In this document: one piece after another, positions 53,910-61,299 of the stretch | How the letters are laid out: every line of letters begins with the position of its first letter | Position numbering within the stretch: position 1 is the first letter of the stretch | Source of the DNA: Bacteroidia bacterium | GTDB taxonomy: Bacteria > Bacteroidota > Bacteroidia > M30B66 | Direction of reading: 5' to 3' | DNA: 64,000 nt | Assembly (NCBI GenBank): GCA_018401705.1 | Contig: JAGYKL010000004.1 | Location: 101,810-165,809 of the forward strand | Program-made: the position numbers and the translations under genes | Notes under the pieces: generated by a model | What the model saw: only the letters and a program-made list of their open reading frames with translations | The model's database searches: none | What the model was told of the DNA's origin: nothing

Positions 53910-53938
53910 CAAATCTAAAGAGAGATGTGATAAAACAA
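53910..53938 (-). promoter_or_regulatory. Promoter of the rsmF-like gene, possibly giving a leaderless mRNA
   Basis: TTG (53936-53938), 18-base spacer and TAGATTTG (53910-53917) on the minus strand. The ATG at 53903 is only 6 bases past the box, about where transcription should begin. Confidence 0.55.
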
Positions 53939-53940
53939 AA

Positions 53941-53965
53941 AAAGCAACCCGATAAGGGTTGCTTT
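53941..53965 (-). terminator. Terminator of the thrS-infC-rpmI-rplT operon
   Basis: AAAGCAACCC (53941-53950) and GGGTTGCTTT (53956-53965) form a 10-bp stem with a 5-base loop. On the minus strand a T-run follows, 23 bases past the rplT stop. Confidence 0.9.
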
Positions 53966-53987
53966 TTGAGAAAGAAAAATTTGAAGC

Positions 53988-54332
53988 TTACTTTACAGCA
54001 TCCACGATTGCTTTGAAAGCATCGGGATTGTTCATGGCAAGATCTGCCAAGGCTTTGCGGTTAAGCTGAACATTTTTTGCGTGGATTTTACCCATGAATT
54101 CGCTGTAAGACATTCCGTGAAGTCTTGCAGCCGCATTGATACGCTGAATCCAAAGAGCGCGGAAATTACGCTTCTTAGTTTTACGATCGCGGTAAGCATA
54201 GGTAAGACCTTTCTCAAGGATATTCTTCGCAATTGTGAAGACATTCTTGCGGGCACCCCAGTAGCCCTTGGTCTGGCTGAGGATTTTCTTTCTCCTGGCG
54301 CGTGAGGCAACGTGGTTGACTGAACGTGGCAT
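53988..54332 (-). CDS. rplT: 50S ribosomal protein L20
   Basis: 114 residues, the normal size. [54 protein letters not shown] and [14 protein letters not shown] are diagnostic. It binds 23S rRNA early in large-subunit assembly and in several bacteria represses its own operon. It is the last gene of the infC-rpmI-rplT cluster, 78 bases after rpmI. Confidence 0.98.
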   Translation of the reverse strand: MPRSVNHVASRARRKKILSQTKGYWGARKNVFTIAKNILEKGLTYAYRDRKTKKRNFRALWIQRINAAARLHGMSYSEFMGKIHAKNVQLNRKALADLAMNNPDAFKAIVDAVK

Positions 54333-54410
54333 AAGTTTTAAATGGTTTTTTGATGAACAGCGCCAGAATTAACTGAGCTTTTTGCTGGGCATCTGGTTAA
54401 TAAAATGGAA

Positions 54411-54611
54411 TTACTTCCCAATTGTTAGCATTCTTTTTACGAGACCTTCATCAGCCTTAGAAACTAAAGTAGAATGGCCTAGACGACGCTTCTGATCTTT
54501 AGATTTTTTGGTGAGAATGTGCCGTAAGTACGCGTGCTTGCGCTTGATTTTTCCTGTGGCAGTAAGCTTAAAACGCTTCTTAGCACTGGAATTTGTTTTC
54601 ATTTTCGGCAT
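54411..54611 (-). CDS. rpmI: 50S ribosomal protein L35
   Basis: 66 residues, highly basic. [20 protein letters not shown] and [18 protein letters not shown] are diagnostic of L35. It lies 23 bases after infC in the conserved order infC-rpmI-rplT. Confidence 0.97.
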   Translation of the reverse strand: MPKMKTNSSAKKRFKLTATGKIKRKHAYLRHILTKKSKDQKRRLGHSTLVSKADEGLVKRMLTIGK

Positions 54612-54634
54612 GATAAACTGTATTTGAATTGTGT

Positions 54635-55201
54635 TTATTTCTTCTTTTTTGGTGATATGTAGATAATCATACGCTTGCCTTCTAATTCAGGCATACTCTC
54701 TACTTTTCCCCATTCTTCTAACTCTGCAGCAAATTTCAAAAGTAAAATTTCGCCTTTCTCCTTAAAAAGAATTGATCTTCCCTTAAAGAACACGAAAGCT
54801 TTAACTTTAGAGCCTTCCTGCAAAAATTTCTTAGCGTGATTCAATTTGAAGTTGAAGTCATGCTCATCGGTATTCGGACCAAAACGAACCTCCTTTACCA
54901 CAATTTTTGTGGCTTTGGCTTTCATTTCCTTCTGCTTTTTCTTCTGCTCGTAAAGGAATTTCTTATAGTCAATTACTCTACAAACAGGAGGGTCAGCATT
55001 AGGAACAATTTCAACCAAATCAAGCTCCTTCTCTCTGGCAATCTGCAAAGCCTCATCGAATGAATAAACCTCAGGCTCGATATCTTCTCCAACGAGACGT
55101 ACCTTAGGCACCCCTACGATCTTCAGGTTTATCCTGTGTGCTTCTTCTTTCTTAAATGGTCCGCGGTTATAAGGCCTCGGAGACCTTGGTGGCATTGCTA
55201 T
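54635..55201 (-). CDS. infC: Translation initiation factor IF-3, probable ATA start
   Basis: About 188 residues. The N-domain ([49 protein letters not shown]) and C-domain ([33 protein letters not shown]) are complete. IF-3 prevents premature subunit joining and checks the start codon. The nearest ATG (55195) is 15 bases from the Shine-Dalgarno at 55211-55216. An in-frame ATA at 55199-55201 (ATA-GCA-ATG) is at the ideal 9-base spacing. IF-3 genes classically use a rare start codon for autoregulation, so I place the start at ATA. It is 21 bases after the thrS stop. Confidence 0.9.
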   Translation of the reverse strand: MAMPPRSPRPYNRGPFKKEEAHRINLKIVGVPKVRLVGEDIEPEVYSFDEALQIAREKELDLVEIVPNADPPVCRVIDYKKFLYEQKKKQKEMKAKATKIVVKEVRFGPNTDEHDFNFKLNHAKKFLQEGSKVKAFVFFKGRSILFKEKGEILLLKFAAELEEWGKVESMPELEGKRMIIYISPKKKK

Positions 55202-55210
55202 AGCTTGGTT

Positions 55211-55216
55211 CCTCCT
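55211..55216 (-). promoter_or_regulatory. Strong Shine-Dalgarno before infC
   Basis: AGGAGG (within TAGGAGGAA on the minus strand) stands out because most genes here lack a Shine-Dalgarno, as is usual in Bacteroidota. Its distance favours the ATA start at 55201 over the ATG at 55195. Confidence 0.7.
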
Positions 55217-55222
55217 ATTTTT

Positions 55223-57163
55223 TTAGTTAGCATTTATTTGTGCATCAACTTCATTCTGAACTTGTTTGGCAAACAATTCAAGAGTCATTTCTCCTAAATC
55301 GCCCTCACCGTGTTTTCTAACAGAAACAGAATCAGACTGTTCCTCTTTTTCTCCTACGATGAGCATATACGGAGTTTTTGAAATTTCAGCATCCCGTATC
55401 TTTTTGCCGGCACGTTCATCACGGTCGTCAATTGCGGCGCGAATATCGTAATTTTTGAGGACTTCTAAAACTTTTTTTGCGTAGTCGTTGTACTTCTCTG
55501 AAATAGGCAAAATTACTGCCTGTTCGGGAGTTAGCCACAGTGGGAAATTCCCGGCACAGTGTTCTATCAGCACCGCAACAAATCGTTCCATAGACCCAAA
55601 AGGTGCTCTGTGAATCATAACAGGGCGGTGTTTTTGGTTATCAGCTCCCATATATTCGAGCTGGAATCTTTCGGGTAGATTATAATCCACTTGAATTGTG
55701 CCTAATTGCCAGCGGCGACCAATGGCATCCTTCACCATGAAATCTAGCTTTGGCCCATAGAACGCAGCTTCACCAAGTTCAATAACAGTACTTAAATTTC
55801 TTTCTTGAGCAGCCTCAATAATAGCTGATTCAGCCTTTTCCCAATTTTCGTCACTTCCAATATACTTGGCTTTATTCTCCGGGTCGCGTAAAGAAATTTG
55901 TGCAGTAAAATCCTTGAAATCCAGTGCTTTGAATATCATGAAAACCAAATCAATCACTTTCAGGAATTCATCCTTTACCTGATCTGGTCTGCAAAAAATA
56001 TGTGCATCATCCTGAGTAAATCCGCGCACACGCGTTAAACCATGCAATTCACCACTTTGCTCATATCTATAAACTGTTCCAAATTCAGCCAAACGTATTG
56101 GTAAGTCTTTGTAGGAATGTGGCTTATTCTTATATATTTCGCAGTGATGCGGACAATTCATCGGTTTAAGGAAGAACTCCTCACCTTCATTTGGCGTACG
56201 GATTGGCTGAAATGAATCAGCACCATATTTATCGTAATGACCAGATGTTACATATAAGTCTTTATGAGCAATGTGCGGGGTAATTACCTGAACATATCCT
56301 GTAGCAGCCTGAGCCTTTTTCAAATAATCAGTCAAACGCTCACGTAAGGCAGTGCCTTTAGGCAACCACATCGGTAAGCCTTGTCCCACTTTTTCAGAGA
56401 ACATAAAAAGCTCAAGTTCCTTACCTAGCTTACGGTGGTCTCTCTTCTTAGCTTCTTCAAGTAACTCGAGGTATTCGGTCAATTCCGAAGATTTCGGAAA
56501 AGTAATACCATAAATGCGCGTTAATTGCTTGTTCTTTTCATCTCCACGCCAGTATGCACCTGCAACATTCATAAGCTTAATAGCTTTGATGAAGCCAGTA
56601 TCAGGAATATGCGGACCGCGACATAGGTCTACGAAATCGCCCTGCTGATAAAAAGTAATTGTGCCATCTTCAAGATCGTTGAGAAGCTCTATTTTATATT
56701 CATCATTCTTATCTGTGAAATAAGCAATTGCATCGGCTTTTGCCATTTCTTTTCTCAAATAAGGGTTTTTCTGCTTGGCCAATTCCTTCATTTTAGCTTC
56801 AATAGCAGGCAAATCCTCTGAAGAAATTGAGCGTCCTCCCGGATCTACATCATAATAGAATCCATTTTCAATAGGTGGGCCAATACCGAATTTTATACCT
56901 GGATATAAAGCTTCCAGGGCTTCTGCCAATAAGTGAGCCGAACTATGCCAAAGCGTTTTTTTACCCTCTGAATCGCTCCACGTTAAAAGTTTCACCGTAG
57001 CATCTGAGTTAATTGAGCGTGTAGCATCAATCACTTCGCCGTTAACTTCAGCTGAAAGCACATTTCTTGCAAGGCCTTCGCTAATACTTTTTGCAATGTC
57101 GAGCGCAGTGATACCCTGTTCAAATTCGCGAACAGAGCCATCTGGCAGGGTAATCTTAATCAT
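55223..57163 (-). CDS. thrS: Threonyl-tRNA synthetase
   Basis: 646 residues, full length. N-terminal TGS domain ([20 protein letters not shown]), editing domain with HSSAH and its Cys-containing partner DLCRGPHI, then the class II catalytic core with the zinc ligands in [10 protein letters not shown], motif 2 ([20 protein letters not shown]), [14 protein letters not shown] and the anticodon-binding domain. It charges tRNA-Thr and proofreads Ser-tRNA-Thr. It is the first gene of the thrS-infC-rpmI-rplT operon. Confidence 0.98.
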   Translation of the reverse strand: MIKITLPDGSVREFEQGITALDIAKSISEGLARNVLSAEVNGEVIDATRSINSDATVKLLTWSDSEGKKTLWHSSAHLLAEALEALYPGIKFGIGPPIENGFYYDVDPGGRSISSEDLPAIEAKMKELAKQKNPYLRKEMAKADAIAYFTDKNDEYKIELLNDLEDGTITFYQQGDFVDLCRGPHIPDTGFIKAIKLMNVAGAYWRGDEKNKQLTRIYGITFPKSSELTEYLELLEEAKKRDHRKLGKELELFMFSEKVGQGLPMWLPKGTALRERLTDYLKKAQAATGYVQVITPHIAHKDLYVTSGHYDKYGADSFQPIRTPNEGEEFFLKPMNCPHHCEIYKNKPHSYKDLPIRLAEFGTVYRYEQSGELHGLTRVRGFTQDDAHIFCRPDQVKDEFLKVIDLVFMIFKALDFKDFTAQISLRDPENKAKYIGSDENWEKAESAIIEAAQERNLSTVIELGEAAFYGPKLDFMVKDAIGRRWQLGTIQVDYNLPERFQLEYMGADNQKHRPVMIHRAPFGSMERFVAVLIEHCAGNFPLWLTPEQAVILPISEKYNDYAKKVLEVLKNYDIRAAIDDRDERAGKKIRDAEISKTPYMLIVGEKEEQSDSVSVRKHGEGDLGEMTLELFAKQVQNEVDAQINAN

Positions 57164-57183
57164 TTTTTTTAAATATAGGGCTG

Positions 57184-57191
57184 CAAAGATA
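57184..57191 (-). promoter_or_regulatory. Promoter -7-type box upstream of thrS
   Basis: TATCTTTG on the minus strand, 20 bases before the thrS ATG. No TTG is found at the expected distance. Confidence 0.4.
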
Positions 57192-57255
57192 AGCAGAATC
57201 GTATTGTTATGAGGTTTAAATTGCTTAGCATTGGCTACTAAAAAATTGAAACTTT

Positions 57256-57702
57256 ATGACATCTTTCCGACTTCTGTGTTCTATTCTATTCTTAACAGCC
57301 TTTACAGGGCTTTCAGCTCAGAGTATTGAAAGCCCGCCTGTTCCTCCTCCGTTAGAAGAGCCTTTTCCAAAAGAAGAAGTTTTTACTATTGTTGAACAAA
57401 TGCCTAGTTATGGAAATGGAGATCAATCAGAAATAGTCAAGTTCATCTCTGAGAATGTCGTTTACCCTCCTTCTGCCATGGAAAACAAGATTGAAGGAGT
57501 TGTTTATATCAGATTTATTGTTGAAAAAGATGGTTCATTAAGCGATTATAAAATCCTTCGCGACGTTAGTGGTACAGACGAGCTAAGCAGGGAAGCTATA
57601 AGAGTAATTAAGTTAACGAGCGGAAGTTGGAAGCCCGGGATGCAGAGCGGTAAACCGGTAAGGGTCGCCTATAATTTACCTGTGAGATTTAAATTGCTTT
57701 AG
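57256..57702 (+). CDS. Secreted/periplasmic TonB C-terminal domain protein
   Basis: 148 residues. Signal peptide (MTSFRLLCSILFLTAFTGLS-AQ), Pro/Glu-rich linker (ESPPVPPPLEEPFPKEE), then a TonB-C fold: FISENVVYPPSAMENKIEGV, VYIRFIVEKDGSLSDYKILR, SREAIRVIK and YNLPVRFKL. It lacks the membrane anchor of a true TonB, so it may be a soluble modulator of outer-membrane energy transduction or a diverged relative. It is divergent from thrS and convergent with the M64 gene. Confidence 0.85.
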   Translation: MTSFRLLCSILFLTAFTGLSAQSIESPPVPPPLEEPFPKEEVFTIVEQMPSYGNGDQSEIVKFISENVVYPPSAMENKIEGVVYIRFIVEKDGSLSDYKILRDVSGTDELSREAIRVIKLTSGSWKPGMQSGKPVRVAYNLPVRFKLL

Positions 57703-57730
57703 TTTTTGGGCGCCTCCCCGAAAGCCAAAG

Positions 57731-57758
57731 TTCGCCATTCGCCATTCGCCATTCGACA
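57731..57758. repeat. 7-bp microrepeat, four units
   Basis: TTCGCCA is repeated three times and followed by TTCGACA, in the 3' intergenic region between two convergent genes. Confidence 0.8.
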
Positions 57759-57811
57759 GGCTCATGGCCATGGCTCACTTTGACTTTTGGGGTCACGCTT
57801 TACGCTCATAG

Positions 57812-57834
57812 TTTTGCACGCCTTGCGTGCAAAA
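57812..57834. repeat. REP-like hairpin in a GC-richer intergenic island
   Basis: TTTTGCACGC (57812-57821) and GCGTGCAAAA (57825-57834) form a 10-bp stem with loop CTT. The surrounding 57720-57880 has a base composition unlike the neighbouring genes and looks like a dispersed intergenic repeat. It may also act as a bidirectional transcription barrier. Confidence 0.65.
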
Positions 57835-57949
57835 GCTATCCGCTGCAATCGTTGGCGCGGTAGCTAGCAATTACTTGGCAGTTCAAGTGACAATAATTAC
57901 ATCGAGGTAGTTATAGGTTTAAATCTACAAATGCCTTAAATGTGAAAAA

Positions 57950-60817
57950 TTACTGCACCACCAACAATTCATCATCGGCAGTTGTGCTATCGCAGATCAG
58001 AATAATTGAGTAAGAACCTGTTGTGTAAGGAGATATGTCAACATTTAAAGTTCCCGAGCCGGTGCTTATGCTATGTTCTGTATAGGCACTAGTGCTAATA
58101 TTAACTATTCTAATTTTAGGTGTGCTAACAGAGCTGGCAACCAAATACCCAATTGCTAAAGTTCCGGTACTAATAGGATTTGGGACTATGCTGGTAAGTT
58201 TTCCCAGCTTGGTGCTAATAGTAACTTCATCATAATCTTTGTAGCCATCAGATTTAGCAATTACTTCTAATTTATATGTTTCTGTAGAAGTAGTAGTTGC
58301 TGAATCTGAAAAAGTAATTCCTGTTTGCAGTCTCACACCACTTGAATTATACCAATTATAAATGGCTGAATCTGTTATAGCTTTTGCAGTTTGTGAATAA
58401 GCATTTCCTATAATTACTTCCTTATCGTCACCTGCATCGGCCGTAAAATAAGCTCGATTGGGATCAGGTTTTATAACATACGTTTCGCCTCCTAGAACTC
58501 TTTGTGTTGAATCATCCAAAATTTGAGTTACATGGAGGGTAAATAATTCTTTTGATGTTCTTTCTTGGGTAAGGAAATTAACGCTTACATACATGCCAAA
58601 ATGCGAATTAGAATCTATACTCATTCCCGAAATTGTGCATAATGTGTCATTTAGCTTAATCTGATGTAATGTTGAATCATATACCGAAACAGAGGAAGCT
58701 TGCTGACCACCATCAATCCATTTACTCCACAATGAGTCACTAAAAATAATGCGCACTTCAGCTTCTTCTGTTATTGGTTTGCCGCTTTCTGATGATGGCA
58801 CTTCAAACTTTAGTTTATAATTCCGGGATAATGAATCATTATTTGAAACAATAACCCCTCCTCCACGAATAACATCTGTTGCGGTAGTTTGACCTGAGCC
58901 TCCTCCGGTAAAGGATGATTCATCAATAATCGAAACATTGCGCCAAACAATATTATTAGACTGAAGAACACTACCATATAATCGATAATCACCTACTTCT
59001 ATCATTTCAGCTGGATCATTGTTTGAGTTTATTAATGCCAGAAAACAAAAATGAGTGATATCATTATCATCATATAACTCTAAATCTAATCCAGAATATG
59101 AATCAGGGTCAGGAATATCCCAAAGGGTAGAAACTACTACTACGCCATTGGTATTGGTTATATCAATATCTTCTAACATCATTATAGGTGAACCAATTTC
59201 ATCTCCTTTAAGGGGACCTGATGGTGCAATTTCATCTCCATTCCAGTCCTCAGGCCATTCGAGCAATGTCTTAGCCTTCGCCCACCAAAACTTAACAGTT
59301 CCATTGTCTTGACCGGCATCAAAAACTTTGCAACCTCTATTTTTTACCAATAAATTAACTTGAGCCTGAGAGCCTGCCCCTGTATATGAAGGGCCATCTC
59401 CACTTGCAGGACAGCCTGTATTATCACCACTACAAAGCCAAAGGTCAGGACTTAACCATAAATCTAAATCACTCCCCTCATCTAGTTCTAAACCTCCATC
59501 CCCGCCAATATCCTCAGCATATAAATCAGTACCTGCAATGCCGTTAAAATGCACAGTCCATTCAACAATTTCCTCATGATTGCCATTAGTTACATCATCT
59601 TCATCAATTTCATGCTGAGGGTGGCGAACCCATCTAGTGTTAGCACCTTCTGTATTTGCAGTCATATCAAAGATTCTTGCCCTTACAGTATAATTCCCTT
59701 CAGACCTGCCATCAAATTCAGTGCAATCTAAATTCCAACGGTAATGACCAGAAGGCTCTCCCCCCGCATTGCCAGGAATACCATTAGCTTCACCAGCACC
59801 ATTAAAATCTGTTTCTAACTCTGTGAAGACGCCTCCATCTACTTCGTCTTCTAATTCCCAGATTACACGGATTGTATTTGGGTTGGGGGTTGTTAAATCT
59901 ACACTAAAGCTTAATGAAGAGCTTGCTTCATAAGTTGCGTCCAAATCAGATGGAGTTGTACTATTAATTGGACTTGTTAAATCATGAATGCGTTCGATGA
60001 TAGCTTCACGGCAGACGGCGCAGAAGGGACCATGTATATTTCTCATAAAACATGAAGTTACATTCGAGGTGATATTTACTGCTTGTTGACTTGTTGTTGG
60101 TTTTCTAACTTCATGTACAACCTCTCCTTGAATAATTGTACATGGAGGATCCACTTGAAATGCTACCATAGCATAATTGCCAATTGCAACAGATAATCCA
60201 GTAACTCCACTCCAGTGATTCCAGGGTAAATTATTATCAGCTATGGGGTCAAAATATGGGAAAATTCCGCTAATGGTTTGACCTTCGGGAAAGAAAAAGC
60301 GATTTGGAGCAGTGTAAAATTCAGCCTCGTCCATATTAAGTTCTTCTTCATTGTCAAAACAATTTCCTTCAGCATCTTCAAATGGAACAAAGTATTCATC
60401 CTGCAAAGCAGCAAATATATGAGCAAATTCATGAGCTCCTGCCCGCTCGTCTTCTAAATTATATTCTGGTCTTGTAAGATCAAAACTATTGAAGTTTCCA
60501 TCTGTAGAATATTGAGAGGCTACAGTTGCTATTCTTCTTTTAATATTTGCTGCGCCAGAATATTCACTAGTTTTAGGTAAAACAATTACAAAAACATTAG
60601 AATTGTCTGGATACGTATTAGTTAATGTAGGGAAGAAAGTATCTAAAAATTCATCAACTTTACCAAAGTCGCAAGAAAGTGCTCTGTGAATATCACAAAA
60701 ATCATAACTTGAACCCCAAAAAGGAATACTTGAATTATTTGGTATTAAAGGAGAGCCTATACCTTCACATTCAGCTCCACCAGGATGAGTAGGTTTATCC
60801 TCAGATGAATTGTACAA
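57950..60817 (-). CDS. M64-type metallopeptidase, catalytic and C-terminal part (frameshifted gene)
   Basis: This ORF only opens at a TTG, because the true N-terminus is in the next entry. AGAHEFAHIFAALQDEY (HExxH at residues 129-133 of this ORF, with a downstream Asp) is the zinc site of M64 (IgA-protease-like) peptidases. Ahead of it, YDFCDIHRALSCDFGKVDEF matches the conserved M64 region after the N-terminal DGY motif. A long middle region of beta-type segments and a T9SS-like end (SIVPNPISTGTLAIGY ... GSYSIIL) follow. The complete protein, about 1,115 residues, would be secreted. Peptidase target unknown. Confidence 0.8.
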   Translation of the reverse strand: MYNSSEDKPTHPGGAECEGIGSPLIPNNSSIPFWGSSYDFCDIHRALSCDFGKVDEFLDTFFPTLTNTYPDNSNVFVIVLPKTSEYSGAANIKRRIATVASQYSTDGNFNSFDLTRPEYNLEDERAGAHEFAHIFAALQDEYFVPFEDAEGNCFDNEEELNMDEAEFYTAPNRFFFPEGQTISGIFPYFDPIADNNLPWNHWSGVTGLSVAIGNYAMVAFQVDPPCTIIQGEVVHEVRKPTTSQQAVNITSNVTSCFMRNIHGPFCAVCREAIIERIHDLTSPINSTTPSDLDATYEASSSLSFSVDLTTPNPNTIRVIWELEDEVDGGVFTELETDFNGAGEANGIPGNAGGEPSGHYRWNLDCTEFDGRSEGNYTVRARIFDMTANTEGANTRWVRHPQHEIDEDDVTNGNHEEIVEWTVHFNGIAGTDLYAEDIGGDGGLELDEGSDLDLWLSPDLWLCSGDNTGCPASGDGPSYTGAGSQAQVNLLVKNRGCKVFDAGQDNGTVKFWWAKAKTLLEWPEDWNGDEIAPSGPLKGDEIGSPIMMLEDIDITNTNGVVVVSTLWDIPDPDSYSGLDLELYDDNDITHFCFLALINSNNDPAEMIEVGDYRLYGSVLQSNNIVWRNVSIIDESSFTGGGSGQTTATDVIRGGGVIVSNNDSLSRNYKLKFEVPSSESGKPITEEAEVRIIFSDSLWSKWIDGGQQASSVSVYDSTLHQIKLNDTLCTISGMSIDSNSHFGMYVSVNFLTQERTSKELFTLHVTQILDDSTQRVLGGETYVIKPDPNRAYFTADAGDDKEVIIGNAYSQTAKAITDSAIYNWYNSSGVRLQTGITFSDSATTTSTETYKLEVIAKSDGYKDYDEVTISTKLGKLTSIVPNPISTGTLAIGYLVASSVSTPKIRIVNISTSAYTEHSISTGSGTLNVDISPYTTGSYSIILICDSTTADDELLVVQ

Positions 60818-60842
60818 GACTCTATAAACCCTAAAATAGTCT

Positions 60843-61295
60843 TTATATTCTTTTGAATGGGGAAAGCCCCTTCAAATCCAACGCGAGTATCATTTCCAAA
60901 ATATAATCTATTAAATCATTTGTGTCTCCATCTCTCAAATCGTTTTGATGTACTGGCTGATCTGGGTACTCAGCCAAAGTGCCATCTTCCTCTTGATTGC
61001 TATTATCAAACTCATGAAAGACCGTTAAACCTTCCTGATTATTCTCATCAACGAGCCATCCAGCATCATCGGGAGTTGGTGGAACCGTACCATTATAAAC
61101 ATTGTAGCCATCAGCTAAAATTATTAAATGAATTAGTGATTGATCTAATTGTGGGTGCCCTGGCTCTAAATTATCTGGGTAAAAAATTGGAGGGCGAGAA
61201 TATAATGGTAAATCAAAGGGTTCAGGATCATCTTGCGAGAATAAAAAGCCACATGAAAAAACAAAGAGTAAAGAATGGAGTAATTTTATTTTCAT
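60843..61295 (-). CDS. M64-type metallopeptidase, N-terminal part (frameshifted gene)
   Basis: Signal peptide (MKIKLLHSLLFVFSCGFLFS-Q), then LIHLIILADGYNVYN, the LGDGY-type motif near the start of M64 peptidases. The ORF ends in SPFKRI and a stop. Deleting one A from the AAAA run (T-run at 60851-60854 on the plus strand) gives SPFKEYKDYFRVYRVLYNSS, which joins the catalytic part exactly, and KEYKDYFRVYRV is itself an M64-like motif. The whole gene is 57950-61295. It starts 4 bases after the FG-GAP gene stops, so the two form an operon. Confidence 0.8.
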   Translation of the reverse strand: MKIKLLHSLLFVFSCGFLFSQDDPEPFDLPLYSRPPIFYPDNLEPGHPQLDQSLIHLIILADGYNVYNGTVPPTPDDAGWLVDENNQEGLTVFHEFDNSNQEEDGTLAEYPDQPVHQNDLRDGDTNDLIDYILEMILALDLKGLSPFKRI

Positions 61296-61299
61296 AATT

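Noticed and set aside
57256-57702. A classical TonB energy transducer
   Set aside because: The N-terminus looks like a cleavable signal peptide ending in SAQ rather than a membrane anchor, and the Pro-rich linker is very short.
60815-60850. An independent start for the M64 catalytic ORF at the TTG 60817
   Set aside because: The upstream sequence in the same frame reads KEYKDYFRVYRVL without a stop back to the A-run frameshift, so the ORF is the continuation of the upstream fragment.
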